From assembly GCF_002019605.1 (NCBI RefSeq), contig NZ_KV917368.1:1446055-1510054 (forward strand): a stretch of 64,000 nucleotides of DNA, read 5' to 3'. The stretch's first letter is position 1; every line of letters starts with the position of its first letter. This DNA is from Alkalihalobacterium alkalinitrilicum. Lineage in GTDB: Bacteria; Bacillota; Bacilli; Bacillales; Bacillaceae_F. The notes under the pieces are model-generated. The model did not search any database, was not told the origin of the DNA, and worked only from the letters and a program-made list of their open reading frames with translations. Shown here piece by piece: positions 18,927 through 27,046 of this stretch. Position numbers and translations under genes: made by a program.

Positions 18927-19421
18927 TCACTCCTCCGTCGGATTCAATAAATTATCATTCTTAAAGTCTCGATAACCTTGTTGTAATAATCTTAATGCCA
19001 TAAGAGTATAACCGATAGGAATGGAAATATAGATAATACCTAGTGGGATGCGCATCGCTGTCGATATATTCCCTGTACCGCTTAACATATTGATACTATA
19101 CTTGAAACCAATATAAGCAATAAAAATAGAGAAAAGGAACCAAAGAATATTACCCGTTAACTCCAGGTATGGCCTTACTTTAGTTGGAAATGCCATTTTC
19201 AACGCTTCAATTCGAATATGCGTTTTTTCGATAAGGGCATAACTTGATCCAATAAAGATAAACCAGATAAATAAATACCTGGCTAATTCCCCAGACCATC
19301 GAAAAGAATTACTAAATACATATCTAGCAACGACTTCCATCCCCATAATGATCGTAATAGCAAAAAGTAAGAGGAAACAAATATAGCCTTCAATAGGTAC
19401 CTTTTTTTGTTCAGTTGTCAT
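18927..19421 (-). CDS. dctQ: TRAP transporter small permease (DctQ)
   Basis: Small membrane subunit, about 164 residues, with four hydrophobic segments. The typical 'RYVFSNSFRWSGELARYLFIWFIFIG' region (cited in part: RWSGELARYLFIW) is diagnostic of DctQ. The open frame reaches 19490, but GGGGGG eight bases upstream supports the ATG at 19421. The stop overlaps the permease gene start, which points to translational coupling. Confidence 0.9.
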   Translation of the reverse strand: MTTEQKKVPIEGYICFLLLFAITIIMGMEVVARYVFSNSFRWSGELARYLFIWFIFIGSSYALIEKTHIRIEALKMAFPTKVRPYLELTGNILWFLFSIFIAYIGFKYSINMLSGTGNISTAMRIPLGIIYISIPIGYTLMALRLLQQGYRDFKNDNLLNPTEE

Positions 19422-19538
19422 TTCATATTTCCCCCCTATGTAATTAAATTTTATGAAAGCAGGCTGACACAAAGTGTCAGCCACCTCCACAGATGTTTCA
19501 ATTGATGTAGTTCACTATGCACTATCCTGCTGTTATCA

Positions 19539-20615
19539 TTATTTGCCTAACAATTCCAATGCTTTTTCATAAACATCTGCACCAGCTAAGTCAATGTTCT
19601 TTTCAATTGCTGGTTGAACACTTTCACTAAACACTTGGAATTCTTCAGGTGTTAATTCATAAACCTCTACACCTTCTTCTTTAAGTTTCTCAATTGCTGT
19701 TACTTCATGCTCTACAACTAAATCTCTTGAAAATTGGATCATTTCATCCGCTGATTCTAGTAAAATGGCTTGTAAATCTTCAGGAAGTCCTTCAAAGAAA
19801 TTTTCATTAATTACTAGCACGTATGGAATTAAAACGTGATTTGTAACCGTTAAGTATTTACTTACTTCAAAAAATTGAGAGTCGTACATAAGTGGTAATG
19901 TTGTTGTTAAACCATCAATTGTACCTTGTTGTAATGAAGTGTATACTTCAGCGAAAGTAATTGGCGTAGGGTTTCCACCCATGACTGAAATGGTATCCAT
20001 AAATAATGAAGATTGTGGAGTTCTAATATTTAACCCATTCAAGTCACTCGGTTGTTTAATTGTATGGTTACTATTAAGTAAAGAAAGTCCACCAATATCG
20101 TAATAACCTAAAATTTTACCACCAGTTGCCTGTTCGAAAGACGCTGTAAGTTCTTGTCCAAGTGGTCCTTCTGCGACTTCATAAAAATCATCTCGTGTAT
20201 CATATAAGAATGGAAAATCATAAATGTTAAAACCATCCACTCCCCCAGCTTGCGCCCCAACAAATGAAGGCATTCCGATCATTTCAACTGAGCCGTCATT
20301 CAGCAATTGAAGATCTTCTTCATTGGAAGCAGAAAGTGTACCATTTAAATACAAGTCAACCTTTAATCTTCCATCACTTTTTTCTTCAGCTAATTCTTGA
20401 AACTTTTTAAATCCGATAGCAACAAAGTTTTCCTCATTTACAACAGCAGGAATACGAATAGTATATGTTTCTTCACTTGCACTACCATTTTCGTTTCCAT
20501 TTCCGTTATCGGATTGACTCGAACCAGTTTCTGAAGACCCACCACAACCTGCTAATACGAGCATAAGTGCGAGAATTGTTGTTATTAAAAATCCATTGAG
20601 TTTTTTAATATTCAT
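19539..20615 (-). CDS. dctP: TRAP transporter substrate-binding protein (DctP), lipoprotein
   Basis: Extracellular solute receptor of 358 residues that hands its ligand to the DctQM permease. It starts with a lipoprotein signal ('LMLVLAGCGG', lipobox Cys near 24) and a Ser/Asn/Gly-rich linker. DctP features include 'GSVEMIGMPSF' and 'FAEVYTSLQQGTIDGLTT'. An Arg in 'LNGLNIRTPQS' is expected to bind the carboxylate. Ribosome site AGGGGG. A near-consensus cre lies about 70 bp upstream, which suggests CcpA control. The ligand is probably an organic acid. Confidence 0.93.
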   Translation of the reverse strand: MNIKKLNGFLITTILALMLVLAGCGGSSETGSSQSDNGNGNENGSASEETYTIRIPAVVNEENFVAIGFKKFQELAEEKSDGRLKVDLYLNGTLSASNEEDLQLLNDGSVEMIGMPSFVGAQAGGVDGFNIYDFPFLYDTRDDFYEVAEGPLGQELTASFEQATGGKILGYYDIGGLSLLNSNHTIKQPSDLNGLNIRTPQSSLFMDTISVMGGNPTPITFAEVYTSLQQGTIDGLTTTLPLMYDSQFFEVSKYLTVTNHVLIPYVLVINENFFEGLPEDLQAILLESADEMIQFSRDLVVEHEVTAIEKLKEEGVEVYELTPEEFQVFSESVQPAIEKNIDLAGADVYEKALELLGK

Positions 20616-20985
20616 TATTTTTCCCCCTAAAAAAGTTTAATAGTTCCAATTTAACTTAGTTTAAATACGCAGGTTACAGTAAACGCTTTCATTTTATTTT
20701 TAATGATCATATGCAAACTACTTTCCCTTGTGTATTCACCCCCTTTAATCAAATACTTTGTTGTTAAAATTAAAACATACTTTAAGTTTAACAAAAATTA
20801 CAATAATTTGTAACAAAAACTAGAAATACAGATACAACATTGAAAATATTCAGTATTATTTGAATTTATGTTCAAATTGTATCTGTAAATTCTACATTAG
20901 TCAATAATGTTTTTCTATTTATTAAAAATTAATGTAAGATATTCTCATATAGTTGAACAAACACTAAAGTGCTATTTTAATAACA
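20616..20985. other. Intergenic region between dctP and the ferredoxin gene
   Basis: AT-rich, with a near-consensus cre at 20679-20692. No ORF seen apart from the flanking genes. Confidence 0.6.
20679..20692 (-). promoter_or_regulatory. Candidate cre (CcpA site) upstream of dctP
   Basis: AGTAAACGCTTTCA fits the palindromic cre consensus TGNAANCGNTNNCA at 13 of 14 informative or neutral positions; the first base differs. It is located 65-80 bp before the binding-protein start. Confidence 0.6.
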
Positions 20986-21207
20986 TTAAGGGAATAATCG
21001 TTTTCCTGACTTTTCATCTGAAACTGTTATTGCACTAACTGGACATGCTTCTGCTGCATCTAATATACTTTCGACGGTATGTGACTCAATGTCTTTTACT
21101 TGAGCTTTTCCATCGCTTAATTGGAATAACCCTTTTGTCGTATACATACACGACATAGTCCCCATACATTTTGAACGATCCACTACAACACTAATCTTCT
21201 TTTCCAT
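20986..21207 (-). CDS. Ferredoxin, 3Fe-4S type, probable P450 partner
   Basis: Small electron carrier of 73 residues. Only three cysteines are placed as cluster ligands: Cys14 and Cys20 in 'KCMGTMSC', and Cys55 in 'AEACPVSAI'. This C-x5-C...CP spacing is that of single-cluster 3Fe-4S ferredoxins that feed bacterial P450s. It starts about 50 bp after the P450 stop, on the same strand, so an operon is likely. No ferredoxin reductase gene is visible in the window, so a general cellular reductase must supply electrons. Confidence 0.88.
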   Translation of the reverse strand: MEKKISVVVDRSKCMGTMSCMYTTKGLFQLSDGKAQVKDIESHTVESILDAAEACPVSAITVSDEKSGKRLFP

Positions 21208-21255
21208 CCTTTACGCCCCCCCATTGTTTTCACTAACCAAATAGGTAAGATAAAA

Positions 21256-22464
21256 CTAATATAATTTAACGTTTAAATGTTTTAAGCCTCTATTAACAAA
21301 TGTCGGTTGCCATTCCACTTTCTCATCTAGTACTTGATAATTTGGAAATGCTTCTATAAATTTAGCTAAAGCAATTCGTCCTTCTTGTACAGCTAATGGA
21401 GCGCCTAAGCAATAATGGATTCCTCTTCCAAATCCTAAATGATGGTTTGGGTTACGTGTTATATCAAATTGATTAGGTCTTTCAAATGCATTAGGATCTC
21501 TGTTTGCAGAAGCTTGGACTAACAAAATTTTGTCTCCTGTCTTAATATGTTTATCCCTAATAACCACATCTTCTTTTGCAACTCTAACCATAGCTTTACT
21601 TGGACCGTCATAACGCAAGATTTCATCGACTGCAGTATTAATTAATTCTGGTTTTTCTTTTAATAGTTCTAACTGGTCTCTATTATTGTGAAATGCCAAT
21701 AATCCATTAGCTATTAAATTTGTTGTTGTTTCATGGCCACCAAAAACAAGTAACGTACAAGTTGAGATCACTTCATCGTCGGTTAATTGATCTTGATCTT
21801 CTGAAGCTTGAACGAGAGCACTGATTAAATCATCCTTAGGATTAACTCTTCTGTCCTGTATAATTTTCTTTAGATAATCTACCATTTCATCCATACTTTG
21901 TTTGGCAACTTCATGTCTATTCTCTACGTCTGCTGCACCAAATACTAATAACATTAGATCGTCTGACCATTTTTTTATTAAATTACGATCTTCTTTAGGA
22001 ACACCTAATAAATCAGAAATGACCATTATTGGTAGGATGCTAGCATAACTTTGTAGTATATTCCCTTCAGGTTTCGTACGAATTTCATTTATTAAATAAT
22101 TAGCTGTCTCTTCTATATTAGGTAATAATTTAGTAATCGCTTTCGGTGTAAATGCCTTCATCATCAACATTCTAAGTCTTGTATGCTTCGGCGGATCATT
22201 GAATACTAACCAATTAGAAAGAATTGCATACGTAGAAGACATTTCTTGTTTCTTTTCACTTCCCATTCCTTTTGAAGGTCTAACTCTTTCAGATGATAGT
22301 CTTAAATCTTGAAACCCATTCCTTACGTCTTCATAACTAGTAAAAATCCAGCCATCCCATTGTGCATTCCAATAAATGGGATCATTTTGCCTTACTACTT
22401 CATAGTAAGAATATGGATCAAGAACTACCTGTGGATGTAATAAATTATTATCAATTGTTTGCAT
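21256..22464 (-). CDS. Cytochrome P450 (second paralogue)
   Basis: P450 of 402 residues, clearly related to that at 12427. It has 'GGHETTTN' in the I helix, 'DEILRYDGPSK' with the ExxR pair, and the heme loop 'HLGFGRGIHYCLGAPLA' with Cys about 352. AAGGAG nine bases before the ATG. A TTGAAT-N17-TATAAT promoter (about 22532-22561, minus) and a TGAACTAAT motif just after it lie in the divergent space with the TetR gene. The ferredoxin gene follows. Expected to hydroxylate a hydrophobic acid or related compound; the substrate is unknown. Confidence 0.93.
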   Translation of the reverse strand: MQTIDNNLLHPQVVLDPYSYYEVVRQNDPIYWNAQWDGWIFTSYEDVRNGFQDLRLSSERVRPSKGMGSEKKQEMSSTYAILSNWLVFNDPPKHTRLRMLMMKAFTPKAITKLLPNIEETANYLINEIRTKPEGNILQSYASILPIMVISDLLGVPKEDRNLIKKWSDDLMLLVFGAADVENRHEVAKQSMDEMVDYLKKIIQDRRVNPKDDLISALVQASEDQDQLTDDEVISTCTLLVFGGHETTTNLIANGLLAFHNNRDQLELLKEKPELINTAVDEILRYDGPSKAMVRVAKEDVVIRDKHIKTGDKILLVQASANRDPNAFERPNQFDITRNPNHHLGFGRGIHYCLGAPLAVQEGRIALAKFIEAFPNYQVLDEKVEWQPTFVNRGLKHLNVKLY

Positions 22465-22518
22465 GTTTTTTTACTCCTTCCATACGACAATTATTAAATT
22501 TACGTTTATTTATTGAAT

Positions 22519-22649
22519 ATTAGTTCACTCGATTATAATCTTTTTCATCAGATAATTCAATATATTTAAATGAAATATTAAACTTGTGTTCAATTTTTTA
22601 TTTAAATTTACTGTTTTATGATATAATTCTATTTAATATCTGAACTAAT
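22519..22649. promoter_or_regulatory. Divergent promoter region with candidate TetR operator motifs
   Basis: TGAACTAAT occurs twice, on the minus strand at 22519-22527 and on the plus strand at 22641-22649. Each lies a short distance after a TATAAT-type -10 box: minus TATAAT about 22532-22537, plus TATAAT at 22622-22627. The arrangement fits repression of both the P450 and the TetR gene by one regulator. Confidence 0.45.
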
Positions 22650-22675
22650 TTTTAAAGATTAAACGAGGTGAATAT

Positions 22676-23260
22676 ATGTCATTGCACAAACAAAAAGTAG
22701 AAATGAAGAAAAAAGAAATTATTCGCTCTGCGGCAAAAACCTTACAAGAAAAAGGTTTTCATGGTACAACGATGGAAGAAATCGCGGCTCAACTATTAAT
22801 GACAAAAGGTTCCTTATACCATTATTTTAAAAATAAAGAGGATTTGTTGTATCATTGTCACAAGATTATTCTCGAAATTAGTATTAAAAAAATTGAAGAA
22901 ATTTTAGAAACAGAGCAAAGTAATACTAATAAGATAGAAGCCATTATTCGTTTTCATATTAATTTGGCCATCGAGGAAAATGCGATGTTTGGTTTAATAG
23001 ACAACCCTGAACATACATTTTCAAAAGAAAATTTTGAAAAGATTAGGAAACGACGTTCTTATTATTCAAGGTGTATTGATAAAGTAATAGAACAAGGTGT
23101 AGAAAATGGAGAATTTCGAAATATTGATATTAAGATGAGTCGTTTCATTATTTTAGGTTCACTAAATTGGATACAACAGTGGTATAACCCTCAAGGAAAT
23201 CGATCTCCCGAAGAAATTTCAGAATACTTCGTCAATAAACTATTACAAACATTAAAGTAA
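22676..23260 (+). CDS. TetR-family transcriptional regulator
   Basis: Repressor of 194 residues with an N-terminal helix-turn-helix ('TMEEIAAQLLMTKGSLYHYF', about residues 32-51) and a helical ligand domain. It is transcribed away from the P450-ferredoxin genes. This position, and the similarity in layout to acyl-CoA responsive TetR proteins (FadR, KstR2 types), suggests an acyl-CoA ligand; that part is inference. Start supported by GAGGTG five bases upstream. A hairpin with the stem AGGCTGTCC/GGACAGCCT follows as terminator. Confidence 0.9.
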   Translation: MSLHKQKVEMKKKEIIRSAAKTLQEKGFHGTTMEEIAAQLLMTKGSLYHYFKNKEDLLYHCHKIILEISIKKIEEILETEQSNTNKIEAIIRFHINLAIEENAMFGLIDNPEHTFSKENFEKIRKRRSYYSRCIDKVIEQGVENGEFRNIDIKMSRFIILGSLNWIQQWYNPQGNRSPEEISEYFVNKLLQTLK

Positions 23261-23283
23261 CATTTATCATTATTTGATCAATA

Positions 23284-23382
23284 TAGGCTGTCCACTTAAG
23301 TGCCCTCCTTACATGATGGATCACATCATAAGCGAAGGAATTGGGTATTTTAGTTAGGACAGCCTCATTTAGTTTTTGTAAA
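23284..23382 (+). terminator. Terminator after the TetR gene
   Basis: Nine-base stem AGGCTGTCC/GGACAGCCT with an inner ATGATG/CATCAT hairpin, then a T-rich stretch on the plus strand. Confidence 0.6.
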
Positions 23383-23450
23383 ATGTAATTCTTATATTAA
23401 ATTAAGTTCTTCCGTAAATAAGTCTTTTACAGAAATCACATACAAATTGG

Positions 23451-24800
23451 TTACCGCTTATCTACTACTCTCTTAGCTTTAAATATCGTTTCATCAAGTA
23501 TTCCTGTTTCAACAACTTCTACTTTTACACGAATTCCTAGAGTTACTTTTAATTTCGCCTCAGCTTCTTTTTTCCAAACATCTAATTTACTTTCCTCGTA
23601 CATCCGTTTGTTACATTCTATGGTAATTGTAATCTCATCCAGTTCTCCATTCTTTTCTACAATTATTTGAAACTCAGGACCGCTCCAATTAAATGAACGG
23701 ACAACATTCTCAACAGCACTCGGATAAATATTTGCACCTCTAATAATTAACATATCATCTAGTCGTCCTAGTACTCCTTCTGGAAGCCTCGGATACGTTC
23801 TACCACAGGAACACACCTTATCATCCATATAACTTTCATCCCCACTCCAGAAACGAATCATCGGTTGCGACTTTCTCCATAAATGAGTGTAAACGATTGC
23901 CCCTCTCATTCCATTTGGTACTTTTTCATTTGTGTTATCTCGATGAACAATCTCTCCATAAACCTCATCCGTGTACACATGTACACCTTGATGTGCTTCA
24001 CATTCAACATTCGTTTGGAATGGATACATTTCTGAAGTTGAAGCACAATCATGAACGCTAGCTCCCCAACCTTCTTCTAAAGCCCTTTTTGTATTTGGGA
24101 GAGAACCTCCAGCCTCACCACCAACGAGTAAACGTTTAACCGAGCAATTAGCCATATCATAGCCTAACTCTCTCCCTTTTTTGGCAAGATGAAGGCAATA
24201 TGAAGGAGTAGCAGAAAAAACAGTTGGGCGAATTTTAAATAACAATTCTAGTTGCCGCTCTGTTTCCATTGGTCCTGTTGGAAATGCAGTAGCACCTATT
24301 CGTTCAGCCCCTTGTAAAACTCCCCAGCCGCCGAAAAAGAGCGCAAACGGGAAGGCAATTTGCATAATATCATTTGGACGAATACCAGCAGCCCACTGAG
24401 CCATTGCATGAACGTCTGCTGCTCTGTTCCAATCATCTTTACTTACTCGATAAAAAGTAGGTGTTCCTGATGTTCCACTTGATCCGTGTATTCTAGCAAT
24501 TTCATCCTCAGAGAAATTCCCTGCATAACTACCAAATATAGGATTTTCTTTTTGATCAGCTACTAACATCTTTTTTGTAATAATTGGAACTTTCGTTGTG
24601 AAATCATCTAACGTTTGCACGTCGGAAGGTTTAAATCCATGTGCATCGTAGTGTTTTCGATAAAAGGGTAGTTCGTTATAAACATATTCTAACTGCTCTT
24701 GAATTCTACTAAGGATGATTTGATCACGCTCTTCCTTTGACCTTGTCTCTCGCTCTTCATCCCAAAACTTCTTGTAAGTAGACTTATTTTTTAATTGCAT
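23451..24800 (-). CDS. PaaK-like aryl/acyl-CoA ligase (second paralogue)
   Basis: Phenylacetate-CoA ligase family protein of 449 residues, paralogous over its full length to that at 13796. It shows 'GSSGTSGTPTF', 'STSEMYPFQT', 'CSCGRTYPRLPEGVLGR' and 'RGANIYPSAVENV'. The open frame begins with TTG at 24806, but GGGAGG at proper distance supports the ATG at 24800. Transcribed divergently from the intact SCP-x-like thiolase, with about 200 bp between them that contain TTAACTAAT, close to the motif found at the TetR/P450 promoters. It should make the CoA thioester used by the neighbouring enzymes. Confidence 0.88.
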   Translation of the reverse strand: MQLKNKSTYKKFWDEERETRSKEERDQIILSRIQEQLEYVYNELPFYRKHYDAHGFKPSDVQTLDDFTTKVPIITKKMLVADQKENPIFGSYAGNFSEDEIARIHGSSGTSGTPTFYRVSKDDWNRAADVHAMAQWAAGIRPNDIMQIAFPFALFFGGWGVLQGAERIGATAFPTGPMETERQLELLFKIRPTVFSATPSYCLHLAKKGRELGYDMANCSVKRLLVGGEAGGSLPNTKRALEEGWGASVHDCASTSEMYPFQTNVECEAHQGVHVYTDEVYGEIVHRDNTNEKVPNGMRGAIVYTHLWRKSQPMIRFWSGDESYMDDKVCSCGRTYPRLPEGVLGRLDDMLIIRGANIYPSAVENVVRSFNWSGPEFQIIVEKNGELDEITITIECNKRMYEESKLDVWKKEAEAKLKVTLGIRVKVEVVETGILDETIFKAKRVVDKR

Positions 24801-25013
24801 TAACAATCCTCCCTAAATCATTGTTCAATAATTAACTAATAATTCTACGTTAATTATATTTTAAACATTTGTAATTATCAATAAATATTAATTTTATAGG
24901 AGAAACCTTTTTATTAACAACATTCTATTGATTTTATATAATATTAAAAATATAATAAAAATTAAACAATAATTCAATTTAATACTATTTATTTAATGTA
25001 GATGGAGGTTTTT

Positions 25014-26198
25014 ATGAGAAAAGTAGTAGTCGCTGGTGTAGGTATGGTACCTTTTGGTAAATATCTAGATCGAAATTTAAAGTCTCTTAGTAAGGAAGCA
25101 ATTGACAAAGCTTTACTAGATACTGGTATTACCAAAAATTCCATTGAAGCTGGCTATGTTGGGAATTCCGTTGCTGGAGTAATCACTGGGCAAGATACGA
25201 TTAGAGGTCAAGTTATTCTAAATAGTTATGGTTTAGGAGGAATTCCTGTATTTAACGTTGAAAATGCTTGTGCGAGTGGATCCACTGCATTTCACTTAGG
25301 ATGGTTAGGAGTTTCCTCAGGGATGTATGATTGTGTATTAATTCTTGGAGTGGAGAAAATGACACATCCTGACAGAAGTCAAACGTTTAAAGCATTCCGC
25401 GGTGGAGTTGATGTCGAGGCAATGGCAGAAGAAATTAGTAATGAAGACACTTCAAAAAGTGTTTTTATGGACATCTATGCTGACTTTGCTAGAAACTTTA
25501 TGGATAAAAGTGGATTAACAAAATCACACTTAGCAAAAGCAGCTGTCAAGAACCATTATAATGGAAGTTTAAATCCCTATGCGCAGTATCAACAACCACG
25601 AACTTTTGATGAAATTATGAATGATCGATTAGTTTCCGAACCTCTTACTAGGATGATGTGTGCTCCTGTGAGCGACGGTGCAGCTGCCTGTATCCTATGT
25701 TCAGAAGAATTTTTAAAAAAACATAGCAATAAATCCCCTATTTATGTTGAAGCAACTGTGACGAAATCTACAGCAGTTAAAGGAGATGACCGCCAAGGAG
25801 TCGTTGCATTTGCTGGGCAAGCAGCCTATGAATATGCGGGGATCGGCCCTGAAGAAATAGATTTATTTGAAGTTCACGATACGACAATTGCAGCTGAACT
25901 TATGGCTTATAACTCTTTAAACATCTGCTCTCTGGATGAAATCGGTCATTGGATTGACCACGATTACACAACCATTAATGGTAAAAAACCTGTGAATGCT
26001 AGTGGCGGATTAATCACAAAAGGGCATCCACTAGGGGCTACTGGAGTAGGTCAAATCGTTGAACTTGTATGGCAATTAAGAGGCGAAGCAGGCAAAAGAC
26101 AACTAATTAAACAACCAAAAACCGCTTTAGCACAAAATGCTGGAGGTATTTTAGGAACTGAAAATGCGGCTTGTGCTATTACAATCTTAAAACGTTAA
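25014..26198 (+). CDS. SCP-x-like thiolase or thiolase-fold C-C lyase
   Basis: Thiolase-superfamily protein of 394 residues in the sterol-carrier-protein-x/lipid-transfer branch. The nucleophile Cys86 is in 'ENACASGS', and 'TKGHPLGATG' provides the catalytic His. The motif that is NEAF or HDCF in true thiolases reads 'VHDTT', and the C-terminal CxG reads 'QNAGG', so the second catalytic Cys is not visible. The enzyme may therefore be a retro-aldolase or a modified thiolase rather than an ordinary one; this is inference. The ATG at 25014 follows GGAGG at good spacing, so the ATG at 25002 is rejected. The SDR gene follows closely. Confidence 0.87.
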   Translation: MRKVVVAGVGMVPFGKYLDRNLKSLSKEAIDKALLDTGITKNSIEAGYVGNSVAGVITGQDTIRGQVILNSYGLGGIPVFNVENACASGSTAFHLGWLGVSSGMYDCVLILGVEKMTHPDRSQTFKAFRGGVDVEAMAEEISNEDTSKSVFMDIYADFARNFMDKSGLTKSHLAKAAVKNHYNGSLNPYAQYQQPRTFDEIMNDRLVSEPLTRMMCAPVSDGAAACILCSEEFLKKHSNKSPIYVEATVTKSTAVKGDDRQGVVAFAGQAAYEYAGIGPEEIDLFEVHDTTIAAELMAYNSLNICSLDEIGHWIDHDYTTINGKKPVNASGGLITKGHPLGATGVGQIVELVWQLRGEAGKRQLIKQPKTALAQNAGGILGTENAACAITILKR

Positions 26199-26218
26199 TA
26201 TAAAATGAGGAGGCGTTT

Positions 26219-26965
26219 ATTATAGGTACTCAAAATTTATTCATAACAGGTGGTAACAAAGGTTTAGGACAAAGCATTTCTATGAAATTTGCGAAAGAAG
26301 ATTATACAGTTTATATTAACTACAATAGTGATGACAAAAAAGCAATGGAAACAAAGCAATTAATTGAAGATAAAGGTGGAAAAGCAGTTCTATTACAAGC
26401 GGACATCGGAAACAAAACCGATTTAAAAAACATGCTAAATTCTCTCCCTCCTATTGATGTATTTATTCATAATGCCGTTTATGCCAAAACATCAAAAATT
26501 GAGTCTATCAACGACGACGAGTGGGAAAAATCCATTGCTGTTAACGTAACTCCACTCTTAAAGATTAGCCAATCCGTCTTCCCATCAATGAAGGAAAAAG
26601 GATATGGTCGCATCTTTGCAATCTCGAGTTTAGGAGCTAGTCGTGCAGTTCATAGTTACACTAATATTGGTGTTGCTAAAGCAGCAGAAGAAGCAATGAT
26701 CCGATACATTGCGGGCGAATGGGGTAAATACGGGATTACTGCAAACACGATTTCTCCTGGTTCAATGGATACAGAAGCATTTCGATCGGTTTTTGGTGAA
26801 AAAGCTGATGAACGGTTAGATTATGTCGCTAAAAGAAGCCCTTTGAAAAGAATTGTCTCTTTTGACGAGGTTTCAAACTTAATTTACCGTTATTGTCAAC
26901 CTGAACTAGCCATGATTACTGGGCAAAACATCCGAATTGACGGTGGTTATTCTTTACTATCTTAA
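26219..26965 (+). CDS. FabL-like short-chain dehydrogenase with non-ATG start
   Basis: SDR of about 248 residues. The cofactor motif 'FITGGNKGLG' lies upstream of the first ATG (26282), so a start there would remove the Rossmann N-terminus. In the frame that includes it, the only codons after the strong GAGGAGG site are TTT, ATT (26219) and ATA (26222). I place the start at the ATT, as in infC genes, without certainty. 'AISSLGASRA' and 'YTNIGVAK' (Tyr-x6-Lys spacing) match FabL-type enoyl reductases rather than classical YxxxK SDRs. It may act on an enoyl-CoA made in the same pathway. A start-codon mutation is an alternative reading. Confidence 0.75.
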   Translation: MIGTQNLFITGGNKGLGQSISMKFAKEDYTVYINYNSDDKKAMETKQLIEDKGGKAVLLQADIGNKTDLKNMLNSLPPIDVFIHNAVYAKTSKIESINDDEWEKSIAVNVTPLLKISQSVFPSMKEKGYGRIFAISSLGASRAVHSYTNIGVAKAAEEAMIRYIAGEWGKYGITANTISPGSMDTEAFRSVFGEKADERLDYVAKRSPLKRIVSFDEVSNLIYRYCQPELAMITGQNIRIDGGYSLLS

Positions 26966-27011
26966 AATATCAGTAGTTAAGTTAACTATAAGTACTTTTA
27001 TAAAGGTCAGC

Positions 27012-27046
27012 AAAAGGCGGAGTGATTACACTCCGCCTTTTCTTTT
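27012..27046. terminator. Bidirectional terminator
   Basis: Twelve-base perfect stem AAAAGGCGGAGT/ACTCCGCCTTTT (27012-27023 and 27030-27041) with a T-rich end on each strand. It separates the converging SDR and acetoacetyl-CoA synthetase genes. Confidence 0.92.

Noticed and set aside
25002-25013. ATG at 25002 as thiolase start
   Set aside because: It overlaps the GGAGG ribosome site that serves the ATG at 25014.
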